A DNA stretch of 10,207 nt from Bacteroidales bacterium UBA7574 (GTDB lineage: Bacteria > Bacteroidota > Bacteroidia > Bacteroidales > Paludibacteraceae): contig DLLA01000063.1 of assembly GCA_002479035.1 (NCBI GenBank), positions 1,133-11,339 on the forward strand, in the 5' to 3' direction. Positions 1 through 6,805 of the stretch are shown piece by piece. The translations under genes were made by a program, and so were the position numbers. How positions within the stretch are numbered: position 1 is the first letter of the stretch; each line of letters starts with the position of its first letter. The notes under the pieces were generated by a model that was given only the letters and a program-made list of their open reading frames with translations, searched no databases and had not been told where the DNA came from.

Positions 1-572
1 TGCTGGCACTCATGTTGGCAGGCGCCATCTACCTGTTTATCGAACGGCTGGTGGTGCTGCACAATGCCACCAAAGAGGACAAGACCTTCATGAACCGCAT
101 ACGTGACTATATCAAGGAAGGCAAGATAGAGTCCGCTATCAAACTCTGCAAGAAGGAGGACACTCCCTCAGCACGCATGATAGAGAAAGGCGTAACACGT
201 ATCGGACGCCCCATGCAGGACGTGCAGGTGGCGATAGAGAACGTGGGCAACTTGGAGGTCAGCAAGTTGGAAAAGGGACTTGTTCTCATGGCCACTATCG
301 CTGCCGGAGCCCCCATGTTGGGTTTCCTTGGCACGGTACTCGGTATGGTGCAGACCTTCTTCAATATGGCACAGGACGCAAGCGGCGTGATAGAAATATC
401 CACGTTGTCGTCGGGTATGTACCAAGCCATGGTCACCACTGTGGGAGGTCTGATAGTAGGTATCCTGGCAATGTTTGCATACAACCTGTTGGTGTCGCGC
501 ATCGACCGCATAGTACGCCAGTTGGAGTCGCGTACCATGGAGTTTATGGACTTGTTGAACGAACCGGCATAA
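1..572 (+). CDS. exbB: MotA/TolQ/ExbB proton channel family protein, 5' end cut off by the window
   Basis: Inner-membrane proton-channel subunit that, with ExbD, uses the proton motive force to energise a TonB- or TolA-like transducer. The frame is open to the left edge: codons for Leu-Ala-Leu precede the first visible Met at 12. The hydrophobic run up to Ile-Tyr-Leu-Phe-Ile-Glu-Arg is the end of the first membrane helix, so the true start lies upstream and Met at 12 is internal. A cytoplasmic region follows. Two hydrophobic helices come next: one at about bases 280-365, containing the family-typical GAPMLGFLGTVLGM, and one at about 430-500, containing TTVGGLIVGILAMFAYN. This is the expected TolQ/ExbB order. 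The gene stops with TAA ten bases before exbD, consistent with an operon. TolQ is the alternative name; the sequence alone does not separate the two. Confidence 0.92.
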   Translation, partial: LALMLAGAIYLFIERLVVLHNATKEDKTFMNRIRDYIKEGKIESAIKLCKKEDTPSARMIEKGVTRIGRPMQDVQVAIENVGNLEVSKLEKGLVLMATIAAGAPMLGFLGTVLGMVQTFFNMAQDASGVIEISTLSSGMYQAMVTTVGGLIVGILAMFAYNLLVSRIDRIVRQLESRTMEFMDLLNEPA

Positions 573-582
573 GTCAAGGGCT

Positions 583-990
583 ATGGCACTGAAACGTAGA
601 AACAGAGTGGAAGCCACCTTTGCGATGTCGTCAATGACCGACCTCATCTTCCTGTTGCTGCTCTTCTTTGTGATGGTCAGCACGATGTCGTCGCCCAACG
701 ATATCAAGATCAACCTGCCACAGGCACGGGCGAAGACCTCCACCAAACAGGTGGTGGCAAAGGTGAGCATCGACAATCTCGGCAACTACTATGTGGCACT
801 CGGCAGACAGAAACCGATGGCTATCGACCCCGAGAACCTCGAAGCATACCTGACAACCATTCAGCAGCAGGACAGCACCATGTGCATTGCCCTGCATGCC
901 GACCGGGACATACCCTATCGCGATGTGGTGAATGTGCTTGACATCGCCAACCAGCACAAGATGAAAATAGTGATTGCAACCAAGAAGTGA
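583..990 (+). CDS. exbD: ExbD/TolR family biopolymer transport protein
   Basis: Partner of the ExbB channel; its single membrane helix carries the acidic residue thought to relay protons in the family. The 135-residue protein has a short basic N-terminus (ALKRRNR), then one hydrophobic helix at about residues 18-36 starting MSSMTDLIFLLLLFF. Asp20 aligns with the essential helix aspartate of E. coli ExbD (Asp25). The remaining ~95 residues form the periplasmic domain, including the conserved-looking stretch ALHADRDIPYRDVVNVLDIA. Length is normal for the family. The ATG at 583 lies ten bases after the exbB stop, and the TGA stop is shared with the GTG start of the next gene. The exbB-exbD-tonB order supports the call; TolR is the alternative name. 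Confidence 0.93.
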   Translation: MALKRRNRVEATFAMSSMTDLIFLLLLFFVMVSTMSSPNDIKINLPQARAKTSTKQVVAKVSIDNLGNYYVALGRQKPMAIDPENLEAYLTTIQQQDSTMCIALHADRDIPYRDVVNVLDIANQHKMKIVIATKK

Positions 991-1817
991 GAGACGCAAA
1001 ACCTCATATCATCGCGGCAGTAGGCACTATAGTGGCTATGGCGTTGCTGTTCTTGCTGCTGTATCTCCTTTCTATTAGCGCGCCCGTGCGCGTGGAAGAT
1101 GAGGGGATAGAGATTACTTTCGGCAATGCGGACGACGGAGGTGGTATGCCCAATATGGCACCACTCATGCCCCAGCCGCAGGCGGAAGCAGACCCTGCGC
1201 CTGCTACACCCTCACGACCGTCGGACAACGACTTGATGGTGCAGGAGGACGATGAGGACCTTCTCGCTCTTGCCAAGCAGCGCGAAGAGGATGCCAAACG
1301 CAAGGCGGCTGAGGAAGAACTCATACGGCAGCAACGTGAAGAAGAGGCACGCATCGAGGCGGAACGGCAGGCACGCGAGAAAGCCCTCGCGGAAAAACGT
1401 GCCCGTGAGCAGGAAGCCATAGCCCGTGCACAACAGGCAATGGCAGGCTTCGGGCAGACCACCTCGGCAGTAGGTGCCAATGGCGACAACGCATCCACAG
1501 CAGATGCCTCGGGTGTCAAAGGCAACCCCGTGGGCAAAGGCTTTGGTTCCATGAACAGCAACACGTGGACACTCCACGGACGCGACTGCAAAGCACTGCC
1601 CAAACCCGCGGAAGACTTCAACCAGGCAGGGCGCGTGGTGGTGAATATCATGGTCAATGAGGCAGGCGATGTGGTGGCAACCAGCATTGGTGACGGCACC
1701 AATATCTCTGACCGCAAGACACAACAACTGGCATTGGACGCTGCCCGACGTGCCAAATTTACCAAAGGGGATAAGCCTCAGCGAGGCAGTATTGTATATA
1801 CCTTCAAACTCAACTAA
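987..1817 (+). CDS. tonB: TonB/TolA-like energy transducer protein
   Basis: Likely carries energy from ExbB-ExbD across the periplasm to outer-membrane partners. The 276-residue protein has a short cytoplasmic N-terminus, one membrane helix at about residues 8-31, an acidic Gly/Met/Pro-containing segment to ~85, a strongly charged Glu/Arg/Ala/Lys region at ~88-150 predicted as long helix or coiled coil, a Gly/Ala/Ser-rich hinge, and a TonB C-terminal-like domain at about 205-276 (GRVVVNIMVNEAGDVV, then AARRAKFTKGD and a final YTFKLN). The start is GTG at 987, whose last bases form the exbD TGA (GTGA overlap). The first in-frame ATG falls inside the membrane helix and would destroy it, so GTG is preferred. 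The charged helical linker resembles TolA more than the proline-rich linker of E. coli TonB, so the partner receptor is uncertain. Confidence 0.85.
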   Translation: MRDAKPHIIAAVGTIVAMALLFLLLYLLSISAPVRVEDEGIEITFGNADDGGGMPNMAPLMPQPQAEADPAPATPSRPSDNDLMVQEDDEDLLALAKQREEDAKRKAAEEELIRQQREEEARIEAERQAREKALAEKRAREQEAIARAQQAMAGFGQTTSAVGANGDNASTADASGVKGNPVGKGFGSMNSNTWTLHGRDCKALPKPAEDFNQAGRVVVNIMVNEAGDVVATSIGDGTNISDRKTQQLALDAARRAKFTKGDKPQRGSIVYTFKLN

Positions 1818-1828
1818 ATGATTGGACT

Positions 1829-2356
1829 ATGAACTACATCTTCTTAGACAACGGCTTCGAGGAGATAGAAGCCATCACAACCATCGACCTCCTGCGTCGT
1901 GCCGACATTATGGTAACAACTGTTTCGGTCACGGGCATTGAGACCGTACTCGGTGCGCACAACATCGCCGTCAAGGCGGACGCATTGTTCCAGGCTGTGG
2001 ACTTCTCTGACGCCGAGATGCTTATCCTCCCCGGCGGGGCTACACGCTTGGGCGAGCACAACGACCTGTGCGAACTGCTCCTGCAGCACAATGCCGAGAA
2101 CAAGATGATTGCAGCCATCTGTGCTGCACCGTCCGTACTCGGGCAACTCGGAATCCTCCACGGCAAACAGGCTACGTGCTACCCGGGTTTCGAGTCGTAC
2201 CTCGGCGAGTCTTTCATAGGCGGCTTGGTGGTAGAGTCCAAGAACATCATCACGGCGAAAGGTCCCGGACTCAGCAGCGACTTCGCCTTCTGCATCATCG
2301 AGAAACTCAAAGGCAGCGACATAGCCGACCAAGTGTACGATGCCGCACAATACTAA
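1829..2356 (+). CDS. DJ-1/PfpI (ThiJ/YajL) family protein
   Basis: Cytoplasmic member of the DJ-1/PfpI superfamily (glutamine amidotransferase-like fold). Relatives are reported as chaperones, stress-protective proteins or glyoxalase/deglycase enzymes; the activity here cannot be decided. The 175-residue protein matches DJ-1 along its whole length. The N-terminal GFEEIEA places Glu14 where human DJ-1 has Glu18, the nucleophile elbow AAICAAPSVLG places Cys98 at the reactive Cys106, and LILPGG (~65-70) and KGPGLSSDFAFCIIEKL (~144-160) are family motifs. The position of human His126 appears to be occupied by Tyr118, as in many bacterial relatives. ATG at 1829 follows the tonB stop by 11 bases, so it is probably cotranscribed with exbB-exbD-tonB, although no functional link is known to me. 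Confidence 0.9.
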   Translation: MNYIFLDNGFEEIEAITTIDLLRRADIMVTTVSVTGIETVLGAHNIAVKADALFQAVDFSDAEMLILPGGATRLGEHNDLCELLLQHNAENKMIAAICAAPSVLGQLGILHGKQATCYPGFESYLGESFIGGLVVESKNIITAKGPGLSSDFAFCIIEKLKGSDIADQVYDAAQY

Positions 2357-2375
2357 ACGCAAGAAACGAAATAAT

Positions 2376-2383
2376 TATATTTG
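2376..2383 (+). promoter_or_regulatory. possible Bacteroidetes -7 promoter element (TATATTTG)
   Basis: TATATTTG fits the Bacteroidetes primary sigma -7 consensus TAnnTTTG exactly and lies in the 33-base gap between the DJ-1 gene and the DUF3078 gene. If used, transcription would begin only a few bases before the ATG at 2390, giving a leaderless or nearly leaderless mRNA. I see no convincing TTTG at the -33 spacing, and the AT-rich gap could match by chance. Confidence 0.35.
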
Positions 2384-2389
2384 CGAACA

Positions 2390-3520
2390 ATGAAAAAAAT
2401 CTTCACACTCATTATCGGACTCTCAACCATCTGTGCCGTATGCGCACAGGAAGCAGAACCCACGAAGTCCGATGCTTGGAAATTCAATGGTACCGTCGGA
2501 CTGAATGCTGCGGCTACAGGCATGTGGAACTGGGCTGCCGGCGGCAACAACAACGTCAATGGCGTAGCCGGCACCAAACTGCGTCTCCTCTACAACGAGA
2601 ATAGCATGTCGTGGGAAACCAACTTGGATATGGAATACGGTCTCAGTTGGATTGACCAGGAGTTTGATGCCCTCCAGAAGACAAGCGACAAACTCAACTT
2701 CAACACCAAGTTCGGCTGGGAGTTCCACAAGGCATGGTTCCTCACTGTGTCTGCCGGTTTCCAGAGTCAGTTTGCCTATGGTCGCGCCTACGACGGCACC
2801 GAAGCCTTTGACCCTATCATATCCAAGTGGCTGGCACCGTCCTACACCGACATAGCTGTCGGTATCGACTGGAAGCCCAACGACATCTTCTCCGTCTATC
2901 TCTCGCCGGTGGCAGGACGTCTCTCCACGGCCTATGTCAGTAGCAAACTCAACGACAAGTCGCTCACTATCACCCGCGAAGACGGCTCACTCGTTTACCC
3001 CGACGGCTTGGAGCAGGCACTCAAAGAGAAATACGCCGTATGGGACTACACCATCGAGGACGAGGCAACGGGCAGAGTCGGCAAGGACTACAGCAAGAAC
3101 CTCCGTGCCGAGTTGGGTCTCTCCCTCAAAGGGACCATCAACTACACCTACAAAGACCTGAAAATCATCACTTCTCTGGGGCTCTTCACCCCATACAAGT
3201 GGGATAAGACGGACATCTACGAGGACGCTGACGGCGTACAGTATGCCAATACGGGAGTACAATCGGAGAGTTTCTTTGCCGACATGAAGCACATCGGCTA
3301 CCGCGACAACAACCGCCGTTTCGGTAATTTCGATGTGGACTGGGACGTCAGCATCTCCTACCAGTTCCTCAAATGCCTGCAAGTGTCGCTCAACACCTCC
3401 CTCAAGTACTACAATGGTACCCTCATCGAGAAGTTCGACAAAGCCGGCAACTCCCTCGGCAAGGCGGAACGCGTACAGTTCAAGAGCGTCATCGGTCTCG
3501 GCATCGGCTACTCTTTTTAA
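2390..3520 (+). CDS. DUF3078 domain-containing predicted outer-membrane protein
   Basis: Exported protein of unknown function. From ATG at 2390 it has 376 residues, starting MKKIFTLIIGLSTICAVCAQ, a type I signal peptide with probable cleavage after Ala19. The frame stays open to a TTG at 2381, but that TTG would add three residues before a perfect signal peptide and overlaps the promoter-like element, so ATG 2390 is preferred. The mature N-terminal part contains MWNWAAGGNNNVNG, resembling the NWaaGG motif that I associate with DUF3078. The rest alternates polar and aromatic residues in strand-like segments (for example YGLSWIDQEF and DVSISYQFL) and ends in Phe (GLGIGYSF), as typical of outer-membrane beta barrels. 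Barrel topology is inference; the ligand or role is unknown. Confidence 0.82.
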   Translation: MKKIFTLIIGLSTICAVCAQEAEPTKSDAWKFNGTVGLNAAATGMWNWAAGGNNNVNGVAGTKLRLLYNENSMSWETNLDMEYGLSWIDQEFDALQKTSDKLNFNTKFGWEFHKAWFLTVSAGFQSQFAYGRAYDGTEAFDPIISKWLAPSYTDIAVGIDWKPNDIFSVYLSPVAGRLSTAYVSSKLNDKSLTITREDGSLVYPDGLEQALKEKYAVWDYTIEDEATGRVGKDYSKNLRAELGLSLKGTINYTYKDLKIITSLGLFTPYKWDKTDIYEDADGVQYANTGVQSESFFADMKHIGYRDNNRRFGNFDVDWDVSISYQFLKCLQVSLNTSLKYYNGTLIEKFDKAGNSLGKAERVQFKSVIGLGIGYSF

Positions 3521-3528
3521 GTAAGGAG

Positions 3529-3624
3529 TAATGGTTAATAGTTAATATCACAGCGAACACAATCGTGGACTACTTCCTGAAAATCAGCCGCATGGAACTA
3601 TTAACTATTAATTATTAACTATTA
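3529..3624. repeat. AT-rich intergenic repeat: one inverted and two direct copies of an 11-mer
   Basis: The 112-base gap between the DUF3078 and coiled-coil genes contains the exact 11-mer ATTAACTATTA at 3600-3610 and again at 3614-3624. Its exact reverse complement TAATAGTTAAT lies at 3536-3546. Extended arms 3529-3546 and 3600-3617 pair at 16 of 18 positions around a 53-base, less AT-rich centre. It could be a degenerate miniature or dispersed element, or a long weak hairpin at the operon boundary. The arms are almost pure A/T and lack a U-tract in terminator position, so a classical intrinsic terminator is unlikely. Confidence 0.7.
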
Positions 3625-3632
3625 CTTCCCCC

Positions 3633-3920
3633 ATGGAATCCCTTGACTCCTTAGAGCACAACCTGCGCGAATTGCTGAACCGTTACGAGGCTCAGCAGCA
3701 GCAGATTACGGCTCTGCAGGAGGAGAACCGACGTCAGCGCGAGGAAATCATCCGTACCCACGCCGAGTTGGTCAAACTCAAGTCGGACTACAACCACCTC
3801 CACACCGCGCACGCCTTGGTGGCAAACGACGTAGATGATATGGAACGTGCGCGCGCGCGACAGCGCATCACCAACCTGATTGCCCAAGTGGACAGGGCAA
3901 TCGAGGTACTGAAACAGTGA
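3633..3920 (+). CDS. small coiled-coil protein encoded directly upstream of ZapA, function unknown
   Basis: A 95-residue, probably cytoplasmic protein with no signal peptide or membrane segment. Residues ~5-60 show leucine/hydrophobic heptad spacing in a Glu/Gln/Arg-rich helix (LEHNLRELLNRYEAQQQQ, then ITALQEENRRQREEIIRT). A second helical stretch near the C-terminus (RARQRITNLIAQVDRAIEVLKQ in part) also looks amphipathic. I do not recognise a named family. Its size and all-helical coiled-coil character resemble E. coli ZapB (81 residues), which joins the Z ring through ZapA, and its stop codon overlaps the zapA start (GTGA). A ZapA-partner role is therefore a reasonable inference from context, not shown by sequence. 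ATG at 3633 is the first start after the AT-rich repeat; alternatively it is an unrelated coiled-coil scaffold. Confidence 0.85.
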   Translation: MESLDSLEHNLRELLNRYEAQQQQITALQEENRRQREEIIRTHAELVKLKSDYNHLHTAHALVANDVDDMERARARQRITNLIAQVDRAIEVLKQ

Positions 3921-4210
3921 CAGAACAGCGAAAACAACATATCACCCTTCAGTTGGATGCACACCACATCTCGCTGAATGTGCCGGCGGACGCAGAGGAG
4001 TTGTACCGCCGGGCCTGCGATATGCTCAACGACCGCTACCGTTTCTACCAGCGCAAGATGCCTCTCCAGTCGGCCGAACAGGTCTGGGTCTATGTCGCAC
4101 TTGAGATGGCGGTCAACCTCCACGCCGATGCCCATGCGCACCGGCTGGAACCTGTGGACGAGAAACTGCAGGAACTCAACCAATTGATAATAAATACGTT
4201 AAACAAATAA
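3917..4210 (+). CDS. zapA: cell division protein ZapA
   Basis: ZapA is a small cytoplasmic protein that binds FtsZ and promotes bundling of protofilaments at the division site. This 97-residue product has the ZapA layout: an N-terminal strand region (HITLQLDAHHISLNVPADAEE), then helix with the A-D-x-x-Y-R-R-A pattern and a DRYRFYQRKMPLQSAEQVWVY stretch, then a long C-terminal helix (about 55-95) that in the family forms the dimer/tetramer coiled coil. Length is typical. The GTG start at 3917 overlaps the stop of the preceding coiled-coil gene by four bases, implying translational coupling. It lies 27 bases before rny, a neighbourhood I associate with Bacteroidetes genomes. Sequence conservation in ZapA is weak, so the call rests on layout and context together. 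Confidence 0.85.
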   Translation: MTEQRKQHITLQLDAHHISLNVPADAEELYRRACDMLNDRYRFYQRKMPLQSAEQVWVYVALEMAVNLHADAHAHRLEPVDEKLQELNQLIINTLNK

Positions 4211-4237
4211 ATAAACCCAATAATTTAAGAATCAGTT

Positions 4238-5773
4238 ATGCTTATTTACATTCTTATAGCACTTGGTGGACTACTGGTGGGGGCAGGCATCTGCTACCTC
4301 ATCTTCCGTTTCCACAGTGCGGGCATTCTCCGCAAGGCGGAAGAAGAGGCAGAAGTAATCAAGAAAAACAAAGTCGTAGAAGCCAAAGAGAAGTTCATCG
4401 CGCTCAAACTGGAGCACGAGAACCAAGTCCGTCAGGCAGAACAGAAGTTGCAGCAGCGTGAGCAACGTGTGCAGCAGCGCGACCAGCAACTCAACCAACG
4501 CCAGAGCGAGGTGCAACGTGCACAGAACGACCTCAACCAGCGCAAGCGCGATTTCGAGCAACAGGCTGAGCAACAGCAGAAAGCCATCGATTTCAAGACG
4601 CAGGAAGTGGAGCGCATGCAGCACCAGGCGGAGCAGCAACTCGAGCAAATTTCGGGTCTCTCTGCGGAAGAGGCGAAGAAACAACTCATCGAAGCACTGC
4701 GCGACGAGGCAAAGACCAACGCCATGGCGTACATCAACGAGACCATGGACGAGGCACGTCTCACCGCCAACAAAGAGGCGAAGAAAATCATCATCCAGTC
4801 CATCCAACGCGTGGCATCCGAGGCTACCGTGGAGAACGCCGTCACCATCTTCCATATTGATAATGACGAGGTTAAGGGACGTATCATCGGTCGTGAGGGG
4901 CGCAACATTCGTGCCCTTGAAGCCGCTACGGGCGTCGAGATTGTTGTGGACGACACCCCAGAAGCCATCACCCTTTCTGCCTTCGACCCCGTGCGCCGCG
5001 AGATAGCACGCCTGTCCCTCCACCAACTGGTGCAGGACGGACGTATCCACCCCGCACGTATCGAGGAAGTCGTGGCTAAGGTCACCAAGCAGGTCGAAGA
5101 GGAGATTGTCGAAACCGGTAAACGCACCTGCATCGACCTCGGCATCCACGGTCTGCACCCCGAACTGGTGCGCCTGATTGGCAAGATGAAGTACCGCAGC
5201 AGTTACGGTCAGAACCTGCTCATGCACTCCCGCGAGACGGCTAACCTCTGTGCGGCAATGGCTGCCGAACTGGGGCTGAACGTCAAGAAAGCACGCCGCG
5301 CAGGATTGCTCCACGACATCGGCAAGGTCAGCGACGAAGACCTCGAACTCCCGCACGCAGCAATGGGGATGAAAATCTGCGAGAAGTACGGCGAAGCACC
5401 CGACATCTGCAATGCGGTCGGTGCACACCACGACGAGATAGAGATGGAGACTCTCATCGCCCCCATAGTACAGGCGTGCGATGCTATCTCCGGTGCACGA
5501 CCGGGCGCACGGCGCGAGATTGTGGAGGCTTACACCAAGCGTCTCAACGACCTTGAGCAGATAGCCCTCTCCTACCCGGGTGTCACCAAGACCTTCGCCC
5601 TTCAGGCAGGTCGCGAACTCCGCGTCATCGTCGGGGCGGACAAGATAAGCGACAAGGACACCGAGTTGCTCTCGTTCGACATCGCCAAGAAGATTCAGGA
5701 CGAGATGACCTACCCTGGTCAAATCAAAATCACCGTCATCCGCGAAACCCGCGCCATCTCCTACGCGAAGTAA
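4238..5773 (+). CDS. rny: ribonuclease Y
   Basis: Membrane-anchored endoribonuclease that starts mRNA decay. The 511-residue protein shows the complete family order: an N-terminal membrane helix (~2-24), a long Gln/Glu/Arg-rich coiled coil (~30-190), a KH RNA-binding domain with the GxxG loop in [17 protein letters not shown] (216-232), and a metal-dependent HD domain (~325-420). Visible HD-domain residues include His330 (LLMHS), the His359-Asp360 pair in LLHDIGKV, His397-His398 in GAHHDE and Asp415 in [12 protein letters not shown]. The C-terminal domain ends in [13 protein letters not shown]. Length matches the usual ~510-520 residues. ATG at 4238 directly precedes the membrane helix. It is the last gene of the coiled-coil/zapA/rny block and runs into the hairpin at 5810-5847. 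No key residue appears to be lost. Confidence 0.97.
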   Translation: MLIYILIALGGLLVGAGICYLIFRFHSAGILRKAEEEAEVIKKNKVVEAKEKFIALKLEHENQVRQAEQKLQQREQRVQQRDQQLNQRQSEVQRAQNDLNQRKRDFEQQAEQQQKAIDFKTQEVERMQHQAEQQLEQISGLSAEEAKKQLIEALRDEAKTNAMAYINETMDEARLTANKEAKKIIIQSIQRVASEATVENAVTIFHIDNDEVKGRIIGREGRNIRALEAATGVEIVVDDTPEAITLSAFDPVRREIARLSLHQLVQDGRIHPARIEEVVAKVTKQVEEEIVETGKRTCIDLGIHGLHPELVRLIGKMKYRSSYGQNLLMHSRETANLCAAMAAELGLNVKKARRAGLLHDIGKVSDEDLELPHAAMGMKICEKYGEAPDICNAVGAHHDEIEMETLIAPIVQACDAISGARPGARREIVEAYTKRLNDLEQIALSYPGVTKTFALQAGRELRVIVGADKISDKDTELLSFDIAKKIQDEMTYPGQIKITVIRETRAISYAK

Positions 5774-5809
5774 TCATCAGAGACTCCTCTTCACATTCCG
5801 ATAATTATA

Positions 5810-5847
5810 AGAGGCTGTCTAACGATTTTGTATGTTAGACAGCCTCT
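5810..5847. terminator. bidirectional intrinsic terminator between convergent rny and lgt
   Basis: A perfect 14-bp stem (AGAGGCTGTCTAAC at 5810-5823 with GTTAGACAGCCTCT at 5834-5847) encloses a 10-base loop. On the + strand it is followed by ATTTTC, a short U-tract, 36 bases after the rny stop. On the - strand it lies 46 bases after the lgt stop and is followed by the AT-rich TATAATTAT. It therefore can end transcription from both converging units. Confidence 0.85.
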
Positions 5848-5893
5848 ATTTTCAGGATAGGGTGTTGCTTGTACGTACAGGCGGGGTATTGTC

Positions 5894-6805
5894 CTACGGC
5901 AAGGCGGGGCGGCGGTAGGCACGGATAATGAGGTATATGCCCCAGATGATGAACGGGATAGAGAGCCACTGACCCATATTGAGCAGGTGGTCAGCCTCAA
6001 AGGCTTCCTGGTCGTTCTTGATGAACTCGAGCAGGAAACGTGTGAAGAAGACTATCTCCAAGAATACGCCGAGGAGCAGTCCTTCTCGCTTGTACGCCTT
6101 GCCGCGCCAGTACATCAGCCACGTAACGACAAACGCCACAATGCAGTACAGCATCTCATAGATTTGCGTGGGGTGGCATGGCACCGTCTCCCCGTTTCGC
6201 ACAAAGATGAAACCCCATGGCAGGTCGGTCGGGCAACCATAAATCTCGGAGTTCATCAGGTTGCCGAGACGGATAAGCGTGGCGGTGACACACACACCCA
6301 CTACGAGCCTGTCCATAATCCAAAGGAGCGAAGTATGGAACTCGGGGCGTTTGGAGAACACTTTCTTGTTGAGGAGATATGCCGCCAACAGCAGTCCGAT
6401 GGCACCACCATGGCTTGCCAGTCCGCCTTCCCAGACCTTGAGAAGTTTGAGCGGATGCTCGATGTACGGGTTGCGATACTTGATGGTCCAGCCGAAGATT
6501 TGTACGGGGTCGGTAGAGATGCCCATAGCATGGCAATAGCCCGCCATACCGGGGAGCGTGACATCGTGCCACTCATAGAACCAACAATGCCCCAATCGCG
6601 CACCGACGATGACGCCAACCACCATCCAGATGAACAGTTTGTCCGTCCAATCATCGGGACAGTGTTCGTTCTTATAGAGTTTGCACTCAATGAGATAGGC
6701 GAGGTAGATGCCTACTGCCCACAAGAGTCCGTACCAACGAATGCCCCCATCGCCGATGTGAATCAGGATGGGGTCCACGTTCCACGTTACGAAGTCGAGT
6801 ATCAT
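5894..6805 (-). CDS. lgt: phosphatidylglycerol-prolipoprotein diacylglyceryl transferase
   Basis: Inner-membrane enzyme that transfers diacylglycerol from phosphatidylglycerol to the lipobox cysteine of prolipoproteins, the first step of lipoprotein maturation. The 303-residue protein is multi-spanning (about seven hydrophobic segments) and has the family motifs in order: IRWYGLLWA near residue 22, [12 protein letters not shown] (68-79), [13 protein letters not shown] (125-137, with the catalytic-region His132), [12 protein letters not shown] (179-190, the Lgt signature with Arg179), HPTQIYE (211-217) and [11 protein letters not shown] (256-266, matching the essential Arg239/Glu243 pair of E. 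coli). Length is close to the 291 residues of the E. coli enzyme. ATG at 6805 shares bases with the secA TGA (ATGA overlap), so the two are probably cotranscribed and translationally coupled. The gene ends at TAG before the shared terminator. Confidence 0.97.
   Translation of the reverse strand: MILDFVTWNVDPILIHIGDGGIRWYGLLWAVGIYLAYLIECKLYKNEHCPDDWTDKLFIWMVVGVIVGARLGHCWFYEWHDVTLPGMAGYCHAMGISTDPVQIFGWTIKYRNPYIEHPLKLLKVWEGGLASHGGAIGLLLAAYLLNKKVFSKRPEFHTSLLWIMDRLVVGVCVTATLIRLGNLMNSEIYGCPTDLPWGFIFVRNGETVPCHPTQIYEMLYCIVAFVVTWLMYWRGKAYKREGLLLGVFLEIVFFTRFLLEFIKNDQEAFEADHLLNMGQWLSIPFIIWGIYLIIRAYRRPALP

Noticed and set aside
1300..1440. Repeat-like Glu/Arg/Ala-rich coding stretch in tonB
   Set aside because: The bases are not a true tandem repeat; it is low-complexity charged helix in the protein linker.
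3541..3617. Short open frame inside the AT-rich repeat, with a possible GTG start at 3565 (about 17 codons)
   Set aside because: Too short, no start context, and its second half is the A/T repeat itself.
4211..4237. Possible RNA gene or separate promoter between zapA and rny (6S RNA often lies near zapA in Proteobacteria)
   Set aside because: The gap is only 27 bases and has no TAnnTTTG match, so neither fits.
4271..5722. 483-codon open frame on the - strand opposite rny
   Set aside because: It is antisense to a complete, motif-perfect RNase Y. Its Leu/Val/His-rich composition is the typical mirror of a Gln/Glu/Arg-rich coding sequence, with no recognisable domain.
5870..5879. Perfect 10-base palindrome TGTACGTACA near the lgt stop
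   Set aside because: A single short palindrome between convergent gene ends has no promoter to regulate; likely chance.
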